DNA of 64,000 bases from Tillus elongatus (GCA_964006375.1 OZ023263.1:139398673-139462672); one strand, 5' to 3'; positions 32,832 to 49,165 are shown, counted from the stretch's first letter. A program made the numbers and translations. Notes: a model not told the origin generated them from the sequence alone.

Positions 32832-33580
32832 TTAGTTCTTCAGCATTTCTATAAGTGGGTACAGTTTCGCGTTCAAATTAGGCACCAACCTTTTAAAATA
32901 ATTGATCAGCCCAATGAATCCTAGTATCGTTTTTAGATTTGTGGGTCTTTTAAACTCCATTATGGCCTCTACCCTTTGCTCATCCATGTGTATACCCTGC
33001 TGGTCAATTACATATCCCAAAAATACCACCTGCTTTTGGTAAAACTTGCATTTTTGAAGGTTTATCTTCAATCCAGCCTCGTCTAGTTCCCTAAAAACTA
33101 TTTTCAGATGTTTTTGGTGGTCTTTTTCCTTGCTGTACACTAATGTCATCAACGTAGTGTACAATAAATTCTTCGTACTTGTCTAAAATGTGATGTAGTG
33201 CTTTAGTAAGTGCTGCACAAGCGGATTGGATCCCGTATGGCACTACTGCAAATCTATACACACCACCATCGATAGCGAACCCGGTATAGTTTCGACTATC
33301 TACATGTTTTAGGTCTACTTTTGAAAATACCTCAGAATGTGTGATTCTCCTGAAAATCGAATCAATGTTTGCTGGGGCTTCGTACTGTGGTACAGAACAT
33401 TTATTTATATTTCTGACATCTAGACAAAGTCTTAACTCACCACTTGACTTTTTACCACTACAATTGGGTTTATATATGGGGTTTTGCTATTCTCTATTAT
33501 TCCCCGTTGTTTCATGGCTGCTAATTCTTCTGCTACTTATCTCCTATATTTATATGGAATGGGATATGACTTGGCTTTGA
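32832..33580 (-). pseudogene. Long gypsy element pol: reverse transcriptase
   Basis: The minus strand has ELRLCLDVRNINKC, FSKVDLKH, YRFAVVPYGIQSA and the catalytic HYVDDIS (YVDD at 33,145-33,156), a one-base shift, then LKINLQKCKFYQKQVVFLGY and LGFIGLINYFKRLVP. Several frameshifts and stops break it. RT order and Ty3/gypsy identity are clear. Confidence 0.85.
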
Positions 33581-33855
33581 AGTTTTCTTAATTGCTTTAC
33601 CTCTATCTTGTGTATGTAATTCTTAGATACTCTCTTTTTATTTATTACTAAACCCTTATATTTTCTTATTAATTCCCCTACTTGCTTTTTATATTTTTCA
33701 TTGCAGTCTATCTGCTCTTCATTCATTATTTCACACCTATACACTTCTATATCTTCACATATTATATTATTTATACTTTTTTCTTGACCTTCTTTGTCAA
33801 TCTTCTTACTTGTTTCTTCACGTATTTTCCCCATTCTAAATTTTGAGTTGCCCAC
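33550..33855 (-). pseudogene. Long gypsy element pol: protease-RT linker
   Basis: Lys/Glu-rich frame ending LIRKYKGLVINKKRVSKNYI and HKIEVKQL, the short lead-in to the RT. Confidence 0.6.
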
Positions 33856-33997
33856 TGTTAAAGATAATCTATTATTACTTTATGTTTTTCCATTTAGTCT
33901 GTTCCCATTATTATATCGTAGTCCATATTAGCCATGACTAATAATTGTAGTTTCAAGTTCGGCTCATCTATTTCGATTTCCATTGATATGGTTTCGT

Positions 33998-34260
33998 TTA
34001 TTTCCCCAATCTTTTTTCCTTAGCATTGATTAACGCTATTTTTGGTATTTTTATTCTTCCTATATCTCCATTTTTGAGGTTTTCCAGTACTTTTTCATAT
34101 ACGATGGAGGCTTCCGATCCTGTATCTAACATTATTTCTATTTCTTTCTTATTTATTTTACCCTTTATAAAAATTAAACCTATTGATTCCTCATTCTCTT
34201 CTGCCTCTATCATTTTTGAATATTTCCCTTGGATATTCATATATACATGTATTGTTGTCG
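33998..34260 (-). pseudogene. Long gypsy element pol: aspartic protease
   Basis: IEIMLDTGSEASIVYEKVL carries the DTGS active site of a retropepsin. The frame ends at about 33,998 in LINAKEKRLGK, with a stop or shift before the linker. Confidence 0.82.
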
Positions 34261-34299
34261 CGTCGTGTATGTCATTGTCGTCATAGGGCTTGTGCTTGT

Positions 34300-34595
34300 C
34301 TAAAAATTTGAATGGACGATGGCATGCTCGACAGTCCTGCTTGGACTTCTTACCCTTGCCTCGTCAACTTTACCACTCAAATAGATTGCGTCATACGTGT
34401 CATTTGGGCTTCTTACATTTGGTATTGCTCCTTCCCTTTCTTTTAGCTCCAGATTTAATTCCCTTGTATTGTTTTGTTTCATCTGTTGGTCATTTTCAAG
34501 CTCCTCCCTGTGTCTGGGATTATATTGTTCATTATTTCCCATACGTTCTCTATTAAGTGTATTATTGTTGAAATTTCCGCCACTGCGATATGGGT
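34300..34595 (-). pseudogene. Gag/pol linker, polar frame
   Basis: Hydrophilic Asn/Glu-rich reading (MGNNEQYNPRHREELENDQQ start) between the gag end and protease. No zinc knuckle was found. Confidence 0.45.
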
Positions 34596-34748
34596 AGTTG
34601 TTTCTATTATTGTCCCCTCGATTATTTTCCTTTCGATACCCATTATCTCCTTTGTAATTCTCCCTGTTTTCGTTGTATCTGTTATTATCCCTGTATCCAT
34701 TGTTATTGTTATTCCCTTGATGGTAGTATCAATTACTATTATTGTTAT

Positions 34749-36458
<1,710 letters not shown>

Positions 36459-36591
36459 AGTTGTTTCTATTATTGTCCCCTCGATTATTTTCCTTTCGAT
36501 ACCCATTATCTCCTTTGTAATTCTCCCTGTTTTCGTTGTATCTGTTATTATCCCTGTATCCATTGTTATTGTTATTCCCTTGATGGTAGTA

Positions 36592-36948
36592 TCAATTACT
36601 ATTATTGTTATTTAGCCTATGGTTTTCTCTGTTCCCCGTATATCTTCCCCTTCGTTCATTTCGTGAGTCCTTATACTGTCCGTATTGTCGTCCATTAAAT
36701 CTGTTCCCCCCATTTGTATCTTGTCTGTAATTTTGTCGATTTTCCTCATAATTACGCCTCCCATTATCACCCTTTTCCTTATTTTCGTCTCGAGTGGTTC
36801 GCTGTATCCTTTGCAAATAGTTAATCATTTGGTCAAGCGTTCTTATGTTTTGGATTCCGATCGTCTCTGATAGTTCATTTCTGAAATGTCTAGCCATGTA
36901 CACAATAATTTCCTCCCCTCTCATTTTTAGAGCTGGATGCTGTGCCAT
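36592..36948 (-). pseudogene. Gag C-terminal part, copy B
   Basis: Same reading as 34,749-35,105 ([18 protein letters not shown] start), with only a handful of changes and without the 17-bp duplication. Confidence 0.75.
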
Positions 36949-36949
36949 G

Positions 36950-36951
<2 letters not shown>

Positions 36952-37020
<69 letters not shown>
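36952..37020. repeat. (TA)n tract left of the mariner
   Basis: TA run ending at the transposon end; continues on the other side at 39,087. Confidence 0.98.
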
Positions 37021-37023
<3 letters not shown>

Positions 37024-37358
37024 TGTGGAACAGCCAAATGGAATAAATTCGATAACGGATAAATGAGGGCGTGTTGGGAAAAACGCTTGGACACGTCGAT
37101 TTGTATTTTTAACTGCGCATCTTTTTCAAGAAAAAAAAAATTATATAGGGTGCGTCATGTGACAGTGGCCAATACCAACTTTCTTATTTTAAATACAAGC
37201 CCCTGTATATTATTAATTTTTTGGATTCTTCAGAAAATTCTAGACATAATTCATGTACAATGTCCTATACCTATCTTCAACTGTTTCGGAAATATTAAGT
37301 ATTTTCAGATTTATTACAAAAATTAACATTAAAAATAGAAAATTATTTTATTTCACAA
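37021..37358 (+). repeat. Mariner left terminal inverted repeat
   Basis: Pairs with 38,752-39,086 from the terminal CAGTGTGG to AAAATTATTTTATTTCACA. Unusually long for the superfamily. The outer end likely binds transposase. Confidence 0.95.
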
Positions 37359-37417
37359 ATTCTAATAAGAAATACTGATTATTTCTTAATAATTTAAAAA
37401 AACAAAAAAAAAAAATG

Positions 37418-38506
37418 TCAATGTAGTAAATGTTCAAAATGCTCGCCACGAACATCTTGGCAACATGCTAATCTGGTATAGAAATGTCTTCTAACATTAC
37501 TCAACATCTCAGGCGTGACTGATCTAATCGCAAGCGTGATTCGTCTTTTTAAGTCATCTAAGTTGAGGGGCTTAGTTTTGTATACAATACTTTTGACATA
37601 TCCCCACAAAAAGTAGTCTAATAGCGACAGATCAGGAGATCGTGCTGGCCATTCTATCGATCCGCGCCTCCCTATCCACCGATTTGGAAAAATTTGGTTC
37701 AGGTACTGCCGGACATTGATTTGGTAATGGGGCGGTGCTCCATCTTGCTGAAACCATATTTTATTGGCAGGAACTTGTGGGTTTGCTGGATCTGGATATA
37801 AGTTTGTCAAAGTTGGCACGACATTATTTTGGAGCAGTTCTAAATATTTATCCCCATTCAAGTTGCCATCAATGAAAAAGGGACCTACGATATGATTTCC
37901 AACAATTCCTGCCCAAACATTAACTTTTTCAGGATATTGCGTATGTTCCTCTCTCATCCAATGAGGATTCTCATTAGACCAATAGCGGCAATTTTGACGA
38001 TTAACATGACCGTGAAGTGTAAATGTGCTCTCATCAGAAAACAAAACATCTTCTAATTGGATCACATTGTTATCTAACATTGCCATCATTTGTTCACAAA
38101 AATACGTTCTCCTATCGAAATCGTCCTCCATGAGCTCCTGAGTTGGTATCATTTTATAGGGATGCATTTTACTTTCCTTTAATGTTCGAAAAATTGCTGT
38201 GTGGCTAACGTTGAATAGTTGGGCTGCTTGTCGACCAGAAGTATGTGGGTTTTCTTGAAACTCAAGCGTAATATCCAATTTCGTATCATCACTTACTGCA
38301 TTGGCAGCTACTTTTTTTATCTGTCTCACATGACCAAGCTCGCGAAACTGCTTTTCTATTTTGCTAATTGTTCCTTGGGATACAGGCGGCAAATTTGGAA
38401 ATTTTTCGTGAAATAAGCGAGACACTTCCATCTGTGTCCGTGTGTTATCTCCATAACCAATCATTTGTAGAATGGTTATTTTGTGCATTTCTGTTAAATG
38501 AACCAT
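37418..38506 (-). CDS. Tc1/mariner-superfamily transposase, intact
   Basis: 362 codons, no stops. Residues 1-60 form an HTH region (TEMHKITILQMIGYGDNTRT; FPNLPPVSQGTISKIEKQF) of the type annotated DUF4817, and 85-110 a second HTH (TSGRQAAQLFNVSHTAIFRT). The catalytic part has Asp158 in LFSDESTF, Asp255 in WFQQDGAPPHY and a third Asp292 in RSPDLSLLDYFLWGYVK. By my count 96 and 36 residues separate them, so it is a DDD rather than DDE enzyme. It cuts and pastes the element between TA sites in the nucleus. The start Met fits the first HTH. The only undamaged enzyme in the window. Confidence 0.95.
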   Translation of the reverse strand: MVHLTEMHKITILQMIGYGDNTRTQMEVSRLFHEKFPNLPPVSQGTISKIEKQFRELGHVRQIKKVAANAVSDDTKLDITLEFQENPHTSGRQAAQLFNVSHTAIFRTLKESKMHPYKMIPTQELMEDDFDRRTYFCEQMMAMLDNNVIQLEDVLFSDESTFTLHGHVNRQNCRYWSNENPHWMREEHTQYPEKVNVWAGIVGNHIVGPFFIDGNLNGDKYLELLQNNVVPTLTNLYPDPANPQVPANKIWFQQDGAPPHYQINVRQYLNQIFPNRWIGRRGSIEWPARSPDLSLLDYFLWGYVKSIVYKTKPLNLDDLKRRITLAIRSVTPEMLSNVRRHFYTRLACCQDVRGEHFEHLLH

Positions 38507-38751
38507 TTTTCTGATATTATTACGTACAGTTAACGAAATTCAAACGACAATAGCACTGACACTAATCACTACTGTCATGCAGGCAGACAACAAGTTGCTA
38601 AGGCTACGAGTTTTATACGAACAGAAAGAAAACTGTTTTTGTTTTTGTTTCATTTCATATCAGTAAAAAGAAACGCAGGAATGGTTTTTGTTTACTTTCT
38701 CATTATCAAGAGCTGAATGGGAAATAAGTATTGAATGCAATGTAGCGAATT

Positions 38752-40555
<1,804 letters not shown>

Positions 40556-40594
40556 TTCGTGTAAGAATTTTCGAAGCCCTCACGTTTGTGCGAC

Positions 40595-42607
40595 AATTGT
40601 TGTTTATTGCTGTTTATATGTATTTGCGATTATTACTTGTATATGAGGTGTTTTTAAATATTGTATATTGTATATAAGTTGTTTATATTGTATATATTGT
40701 AATTATTTAAATCTGATATGTAATTAAAATGTATTTTATATTGAATAAATGTGTTTGTAAATGATTTTTGTTTGTTTACTTATTTAATTTGTAAATAAGT
40801 GTTTGTCTATTATGTATTTAGTTATGTTGGGCGACTTTTTTTGCTCAAAATGAATACAATATTAGTTTACCAAGAATGTCTATCTATTTTAGGACACTCG
40901 CTACATATATCTTTACAACAAAACTGATATTTGTCTTAAATGTCAAATTATATTCTTGTTATAGCTTTTAGTCTATGGAATTTCCTTTATAGTATTATTT
41001 GATGTATAAATTTTAAATATATGTATATTACCCAGAGAAATTCTGTTAAATATTTACCTGGTTCCTTTTTTTTCGTTTGATTTATTTATATTACCACAGC
41101 TATGTTGTTGAGCATCTCCTTCTCTACAGGAAATATTTTATAGTTGGGTCCCTAGAAACGAAAATTCTCACACTTCCAGCATCTATGGTGCTGTTGCTGA
41201 ACCGATTTACTTTACTTTATGCTTTATTAGTCAATGGATATACGTGACAGCGGTTATAAAAGAGAAATATACTATTAAAACACTGAAAAACATTTATTCT
41301 GAATTATTTATTTTTTTATGAACTTATATTCTAAAAAATATTTACTTTAAAATTATTTGCCTCATTTGGGATCCGCTCTTATTATGGTGATTACAAATTT
41401 TGATTATTATTATTATTATTTAAATGTGATCTTTAAAATTTAATTCTACTTTTTTTGCCAAATCCACGTATTTTAACTTGTGATATCAGTTACCATGGAA
41501 ACTTTGCTTTGCTAGCTTTGGTAACTAAGGAGATGTGATCTTAAAAAGAGATGTTATGAATTTTATCTGCTTACTTGAAACTCCCGCGTTGCGCCTTCTT
41601 TTGGTATCTTTCTTTTCTTCTTAGTTGATCTCGGATTTTATTACTATACTTCGGCAAAATTGTTCATATATGTCATTTCCATTCCAATTTGACAGGTTAA
41701 TATATTAGTAATGGCTGTTTGCAATTTTGTTTGGGATTACACTGTTATTTTATTGATATTTGATGGAATACGTGGATTTCGGACTGCGCCGTCTGTTCAG
41801 ATTTTCCACTATTGACTGTTTTCTCGTTATACGTATTGGTAATTTTGTTTGAAGTGCTTCAACAGTTATATACTGTTAAGTACCACGTTTCCATTTTACT
41901 TTTACTTTTATTCTGGTGTTTTTCTAAATTTTTAAACGTTTTTCATTAATCTGGACCCTGCTAGCTTCTTGTTTCGATCAGGTTCTTGTTAACAGTCCCG
42001 TTCTTCATCCTTCCGGAAATTAAAATTCGTTTCTTTTGTTTTATATGACAAATCAAATCTCCTAATTAGTGTTTAAAATTGCTTTTTAACCAATTAACAT
42101 ATTTGTTTAAGATGAGTCCAATCACATAACAGATTTTACAAAGTGAGCCAAGAGAAAGCCACTTCCTTTTGTTCGTATTTAATTAAATAATTGGATTTAA
42201 AGTCAGGTTAGTTAAAAATTGTTTGTATGTTCAAATTTCTAACCTATTCATTTTTCATCAAATGTCAAACCTTACCTAACCTTTTTATTATTAACCAATT
42301 CTTTCCTTAATTACTATATTAACAAATTTTCATCAAACTTATAACTAAACAAATCACTTGTAGTTCACTAGTTTGCACTTTGTCGAAAACAGTTTATTAA
42401 GCCTGTTCTTTCACTGACTTGTTTTATATAGGTTCATAACGTTTTGTCTCGGGGTTTCTTTTACTTTTAAACTCTGTTTTTATTGCAGTTCATTATGCAA
42501 TTTAATTGTTCGTTATAGGTGCAATACAAAATTTCTATGGCTTATCAGGTAACTTTAAATAATGTCATGAACCATGCACTGGCAAATGCATATAGTTAAT
42601 TATTTGA
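40595..42607 (-). repeat. Long Ty3/gypsy element, 5' LTR
   Basis: Matches the left LTR (27,366-29,112). Directly upstream of gag on the minus strand. The primer site between it and gag could not be assigned to a tRNA. It carries a 318-bp segment (41,480-41,797) that the other LTR lacks. Confidence 0.75.
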
Positions 42608-43330
42608 AACATTTTATTTATATTTATTATAACTGAATGTTATTTTATATTACAGAATATACCAAATGGAAGTCTCACTTCAATGAAATAGTTTAAAACT
42701 ATAAGCTCAGTACTGATTTTCGACGCTTCAGCGCTAGTAGCGTGATAATTCAGAAAACTCCTCAATTTTAAAAATTTAGCTATCAATCTAACCTCAAAAC
42801 ATTCGAAGATTCATTATTTATTGTTTATGGTTTTGTTTTCCAAACATCATCGCATGGAGTGTTAGTCACTAGCCACGTTTGTTGTTATAAAACTCTTTAT
42901 ATTATATCTCTACATATTAGAGTTTGTACTAAACAGTGTTCTTTTGATTTGGTCGTAAAGTTACAATTTACTACCAAATACCAATCAGAATTAATTTTCA
43001 CCATCCGTTTCCTGTGTTGTTTATCAAGTATATAGGGTAGGTAAAGGTAAGTAGCACGTGCTTATGGTTATTTGTGTTCTTCAAGATTTTTAATAAACTG
43101 GCAAGTGAAACAAATATTAACCTACACTTATTGGCTTCAGGAATAGATATTCACAAAAATGATGAAAATGAAAACTGTGGCATGGTGTGAACAAGGGTGC
43201 CAGGATGAGATAAGCAAAAAGCGTCGTTCTCCTTTAAAATCATCAGTATCATTTTAGTGCATGGGTAAAATATATAAATAACCAGATGCTTTTTAATTTA
43301 CCACGTATTCAGGTGCACGATTGTTATTAT
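42608..43330. other. No gene recognised
   Basis: AT-rich flank of the 5' LTR. A 32-codon frame from about 43,159 shows no motif. Confidence 0.4.
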
Positions 43331-43334
43331 GTTG

Positions 43335-45715
43335 CGATTGCCATTTTCTTAAGAAAGATAAGATACCAGGAACTCGAAGAGGCTTAAAAAGAACTGCGGT
43401 TTCTTTATTGTCCATTTCTTCTGGTAAGTTGATATTTGAAGTTTTAAAATTAATAATTTAAATATTAAAATTTTGTAACTTTAAGATATTGTCTCTTTAA
43501 TTATAGTTTGTGTGATAATAATGCAACAGTTGCAATTATGTTTTCAATATTTACTCTGTTTATTATAACTATATATTTCAACTGAATTCAGGATTTTCTT
43601 TATTCTTGTAATTCATTACACATAAGTCGATACAGACATAGGCTTGCTCGGCGTGTATTATGCATCAGCATATCCTTACTTTGAATTTAAATTTTGTGTG
43701 GGGGCACTGCCTGTGATTCGCACATGATTTCTTTATGGCCCAGAAGAGAATTAAACTGTTTTCCTGTAAAAGATAATAACAAATATCTGCAATTCCCCAA
43801 ACTAAAAGCCAAGTACCTATTAAAAGCATTTTGCAAACTGTGCCTGGAAAATAAATACTTTTTTCATTTTATTAATTTTGACAGGTGTGTAAAGTAAACT
43901 TGTATCTACTCAATTGGATGATTAAAATGTATCTACGTTTGTCATACTTTGTTAAGTTAATAAAATGTATTGATTTTGCTGGTTTTATATATGCTCTATT
44001 TGGTAGCGTAATGTCAGGTTTCAAAAACATTAATGTTGAAAATAAATCGTCAATTTGGTTGCTGCCTCACTGTATTTTGTGACTTAATAATATATACTTT
44101 TCTTTTGCGACATGTTCACCAGATTCATATAATTTTTCTGTTTCCAGAACAAGTAGGAACTGAAGCTGGTAGTCCTACTCAAGCTACAAGATACGTATTC
44201 CTGATGATCACTCCCAGGGGCATTGGAAAAATTAGACCTGGCAAAGGTAAGTTATGGTGTAATCTAATATATACAGCACAATTCGTTTTTAAATAATGGA
44301 ATATACAAATGTCTTTAGATATATAAAAATTGTAGCATTCTTTAAGTCAAGAAAAGTAGTGCTTTTATTGTCGCTTGATGAAGTTAAACATTTTGAAAAA
44401 GCTTATTTGAATTTATTCAATTTCTAATAGTGACATCACCTTATCACAGCCAGCAATCACTGTATAGTAAATAAAAGTTTGACATGTGTCTTAAAATGGA
44501 TGGAAATAACCTCGTGATATTTTTTGCCTAGCCCACATTAAAAAGAAGTTGTTTACCTTGATTTGTTGACCAAATTGCAAGCTATGACTTGATTATAAAT
44601 TTATTTTTTAAATGTCAAATTTTGAGCCTTTAGTAATTGTTTGCCAAATTCTAGCAATTAGTAATGGTGGTATGTGCACACATGTTAAACATTGTTTTTT
44701 AAATTTAATTGGCCCTCAGAAAATTACTTTATTTACGAAGTCTATTTAGGAAAAAATTGCTAATGACACGGTAACAACTTTCAGACTTGTAAATGTTTGT
44801 AAAATGAACACAAATCAGGTCATCTACCCTTTAAGTCCATTTTAATTCTATATATTTATATGTCGTGTATCAAAAAGTGATATTCTGATTTTAATAAAAT
44901 TGAATAATTATTCATTAGTTTGGGTGACTTTAGGGTAATCAGCCTAAATGGATTAGTTTTTCCAGGAAATCTCAAGCTTTTATTTTAGAAACATTTAAGT
45001 TTACTAATATATTTTCATGACAATTTGTATCAAAATTAGCAGTTCTCTATGTGCAACTTGTTTTAAAAATGTTTTTAAAATATGCTAACAAAGTCAAAAC
45101 GCTCTTTAAGATTTTTACATTTATATTGTAAATACAGTCAATCCTTAAATACAGTATGCTGATATTCGGCATTCAAACTAATGTGTAAATGTAACCCTGA
45201 TGTAGTTTATTCTAATCAAATTAGTAACTCCAAGTTTTGTTTTTAATTTCAAGCTATTTAAGTTATAATTATTTTTTCTTATTTGTTGATTTTTACCTTG
45301 TAATAATAGTTTTTGCTTTTCCAGCTCACAAAATTGTGCACAAAATATTCTACATCAAGTTAGTGTTTCAAGGCAAGCTCAACTAACACCAAAAGCGAAA
45401 CAACGATATCAGCTTGTTAGTTTATTTACACTGAAAGAAAATGTATGCCTCACTATTCAAAAGTAAAGGAAAAGGCTGCCAGCTTTCATCTAAGTTGCTT
45501 GCTTTATCTTCCAAAAAAACGTTGCTAACCCCGCAAACCAGAAATTCTCTAGTGGCAAGAATAAACCAAAAAGTTTTCAACACCTTGGAAAAGCAGACTA
45601 CAAAAATGCAGTAAAATTGAAAAGCTTTTGCGTATTTCATCTCAAGAGTCAATTGACCCTGTGAAATTACAGGCATATAATAAATTCAAAAAAAAGCAAA
45701 CAGATAATATAGTTT
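43335..45715 (+). pseudogene. Possible spliced THAP/P-element-like gene (weak)
   Basis: Three clues in order on the plus strand. Near 43,340-43,422 a frame with LKKDKIPGTRRGLKRTAVSL, like the end of a THAP zinc-binding domain, runs to a donor CTG|GTAAGT. At 44,148-44,246 a 99-base exon candidate lies between TTTCTGTTTCCAG and AAAG|GTAAGT. After an acceptor TTTTGCTTTTCCAG at about 45,324, frames with RQAQLTPKAKQRYQLV and LLTPQTRNSLVARI recall P-element-like transposases but are shifted against each other with stops. I cannot join a continuous product. It could also be an unrelated non-coding gene. Confidence 0.25.
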
Positions 45716-46735
45716 AGTCTGTATGTATACTTATAGATAATAAGGTATTTTAGTTTGTGTGTTAAGACATGGTAAAATTGTGTGGTTTGTGTGCAACAGT
45801 TATTTGCTTTCTGTCTAAAATTTTACATTAGTACAATATAATCCTACCTGGACAATGATGTGTTATTCTACAATATAGTGGGTTGTCTATACCACCTTCT
45901 ACTAGGTCAGCTGCACTTCCAGTTATGTATTTTGTTTACTTCAAAATAATCATGCATAAAAAATTAGATTTTTGTAGTTATAGTAGAATAGTCTTATTTC
46001 TAAACGGCAACACGTCTGGGTTTAACATGATTAAAAAGGAATTGCCTGGTAGAAAAAAGCTTTTAATTGCTTTGTTTTTATTCTTTGGCAACCTCATATG
46101 TAAAATTTTGTTTACTACATCCAAGGCACTAGCCAATACTTTTTTGACCACATGTATTAACAACTGTGCATCACGGAAAGTATAATGCGAAGTGATTTAA
46201 AGAAAAGTAGAAACTATAGCCCTGTTTGGAATAACAGTAGTCAGTTTTAATTGCAACCTCTTTACAAATGTTAACGAGTTGTGATTTGACTTTAAAGTGA
46301 TAAAATGTTTAAAACATAATACCACAGAATCACGGGGTCATGCCTAATTATTTTTCTTTGTAAGTAATCTTGCAGTAACCAGGTAACTTCAATGGTACAC
46401 TCAGACACTGAATAAATGATTTTAAAGTTAGGCCTTTTTGTAACTTTATGGACAAAGTGGGGTATTACTGTTAGGAGAACTCTGTTGAGTTCTGCATAAA
46501 GAATTATTAGAAAAACATTTCGGTTCTTTTTGTAACCGACTACAAAACAGCTATAATGCAATTATTGAATTATGTATAAACCACATAATGAATATCTGAA
46601 ATCGAGCTTAAGGATATCTTTTCATTAAATTTTTATTTGATAAAGATTAGTATCTTTCATGAAATAATTGAGGTTTTTTATATTAGTAAAGTTGTTTACG
46701 CAATAAAATGGCCACTTAGGCTTGGTCATGAGTAC
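45716..46735. other. No gene recognised
   Basis: AT-rich; frames of 61-100 codons on both strands have no motif. Confidence 0.4.
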
Positions 46736-46739
46736 AGTT

Positions 46740-47025
46740 TAGCCGTATTCTTTTCTAAGTGTGTTCTCGCTGTAATTAGTATACCTTACTCAAGAGCTCT
46801 AGTTAGAGCAAAACCGGTCTGCGGTTCTTATTTTGGTGAGAATACATCTAGCCTTACATACTTTGTCCCTATTAGGGAATAAATGAGCCAGTACTGACAA
46901 TTTACAAGATTGTTAGTTGATTGTATACAGTTTCTATTTTAGAACATTTTGTGATATTTGGAGTTGCCGTGACAACATACTGCCTGTTTCCTCACCGAGA
47001 TGGCGACCCTGTCGTACATCTTGCA
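46740..47025 (+). repeat. R repeat unit at 46.7 kb
   Basis: Same order as the 23-kb units: GAGCTCTAGTTAGAGC, ACCGGTCTGCGGTTCTTA, CATCTAGCCTTACATAC, TTACAAGATTGTTAGTTG and GAGATGGCGACCCTGTCGTA. Confidence 0.85.
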
Positions 47026-47101
47026 ATGTTCAAGCAGAGTTGTGTTCTACATACGTCTTTCGACTATGAAGTTGAATTCAGCAGTAGCTGCCCCTAAACA
47101 G

Positions 47102-47405
47102 TTTATGGCTACCATAGCCGTATTACTTTATAGGTGTGTTCTTTCTGTAATTAGAATACCATATTGATGAGCTATAATTAGAGCGAACCCGGTCTGCGGT
47201 TCTAATTATGGTGAGAATACATCTAGCCTTACATACATTGTCCCTATATTAGGGAAGAAGTGGACCAGGGCTGACAATTTACCAAATTGTTAGTTGGTTG
47301 TACACAGTCCCCTAGTCTCTATTTTATAACATTGTGTATTATTTGTACCTGTTGTGGCAACATACTACCTGGTTCCGCACCCAGATGGCGACCCTGTCGT
47401 ATATC
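47102..47405 (+). repeat. R repeat unit at 47.1 kb
   Basis: Begins TTATGGCTACCATAGCCGTA and ends CAGATGGCGACCCTGTCGTA. Tandem with the previous unit. Confidence 0.88.
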
Positions 47406-47419
47406 TTACAATGTTTTAG

Positions 47420-47560
47420 GAGACTGGCTACAATACCCTTATTACTTTATAGGTGTGTTTTTGCTCTAATTAGTACACCGTACTGATCAGCTCTAATTAG
47501 AGCGAAACCGGTCTACAGTTCTAATTATGGTGAGAGTACATCTAGCCTTACATAGTTTAA
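47420..47560 (+). repeat. R repeat unit at 47.4 kb, truncated
   Basis: Starts GACTGGCTACAATACCCTTA, includes the perfect palindrome GCTCTAATTAGAGC, and stops after CATCTAGCCTTACATA. Confidence 0.85.
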
Positions 47561-47945
47561 GTTAAACTAAGTTCGAAATAAGCGTCTTAAATATATATGT
47601 AACTATTTCAAGCATGGTATGTGTGATTTTAATGATATATTAAATTAGGTGTAGTACTTTAAATTGATACAATTTTTTACAACTCAGTTGTTTAAAACTA
47701 TGTTATATGCGGATTTTAATTTGTAGTGTATTTCTGTTAACTACATTTCCTGTTTATCACTTGTTTTCTTTGACTTATTTATACAACTGACTGTGTAAAT
47801 CATTAATAAAGATTTATGTAGAGATCTTGATTTTTTTGTCCCTTCTGTAATAATTACTTTTTTTACAAAATCAAAAATATTATTCTTATGAAAATTCACT
47901 ACAATAACGCACTTCCTGTGCCCCGAACATTTTGGTTGTATATTC
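47561..47945. other. No gene recognised
   Basis: AT-rich, with the small match to 10,614-10,659 at 47,884-47,927. Confidence 0.4.
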
Positions 47946-47949
47946 CATT

Positions 47950-48420
47950 TCGGTTTGGCCCCGTTAACACCGTGAAAGAATTGGTTCTACCGTACTGCTA
48001 ACGGATCTTCCGCGAAAAAACCGACCATCTGATTTCTGAATATCCTTCCTCCGAGGTCACTATTCTTGGTGATTTCAACGTCCATAATAAGGAATGGCTA
48101 GGATCTTCAAAAACCGATTCACAAGGGCGACAGCGGAGGTCTTTGCAGTCAGCAATTCTTTAGCCAATATGGTTTAGCAATCTACTTACTTTCCTCGCAT
48201 CCAAAGCTCAAATCCTTTGGATCTCTTTCTTACTACAAAACCTAAATGCTATAAGATATCAGTCACCGCCTCCATTAGTCGCTAAGACCACGGCATGGTC
48301 ACTGCTTACTGCGCAATGCAACCCAAGGTCACACAGTCATCACACCCACGTATCGTTTGGCACTACAACTCAGCAAACTGGGACCAAATGCGGGATTAAT
48401 TTTCCTCATTTCCATGGACG
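47950..48420 (+). pseudogene. LINE endonuclease C-terminal half (jockey-like)
   Basis: A plus-strand reading with VTILGDFNVHNKEWLG, the APE-type endonuclease block with the catalytic D-x-N, then frames with NSLANMV and LDLFLTTKPKCYKISVTA typical of the end of this domain. Several frameshifts. The enzyme would nick the target DNA. Confidence 0.75.
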
Positions 48421-49165
48421 TATGTTTGCTTCTATCATCCTGACCCCTCTGATATCTCACAAAACATCACCGAAATTATCCAAGCTGGCATGGAATTATT
48501 TATTCAACGTACACAGAAAACCTCTTCAGTCACTCAAAAGCTCTGATTCTCTAAATCCTGTGACAAGGCCAGACTTGAAAATGCCAAAGCTAATAAAACG
48601 CTTCTACACAATCCCAGTCAAGAAAACCGTCAAGCATTTAACGACGCAAGAAACCGCTATGTCCGCATTCTTTCTAAGGCAAAAAACTCGTTTAATAACC
48701 ACATCAAAAACAAAGTCCTCTTAAACCCCAACGGCAGCAAACCCTTCTGGGCTCTTGCTAAATCTATTGGGAATAATTTCTGCAAGAGCACGTTCCCACC
48801 TCTTGTCTCAGGGGATGAAATTGTTTCTACCGCCCTGGGCAAGGCTGAACTTTTTGACTCGTTGTTCGCCGGCAATTCTACTCTCAACCCACCTCCAAAT
48901 GTTCAACCACGCGCACAAAATGACGGATATCATTTTCAAAACTAAACAGGTACAAAATATGCTCTCTTCTCTTAATACCAGGAAAGCCTCTGGCCTTGAC
49001 GAGATCCAAGCAATTGTTCTCAAAAATGCGCACCAGAACTTGCTCCTGTCCTGACTCGTCTGTTTCAGACATCTTACAATAGAGGCATATCCCTAGTAAC
49101 TGGAAAACTGCTCGAGTACAACCCGTCCCCAAGAAAGGATACAAAGCGCTTCCTAGCAACTACAG
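48421..49165 (+). pseudogene. LINE linker and RT start
   Basis: Shifting frames read a Lys-rich linker and then VQNMLSSLNTRKASGLDEIQ, the RT block 0/1 (KA.G.D.I), between endonuclease and RT palm. Stops and frame changes throughout. Confidence 0.7.
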
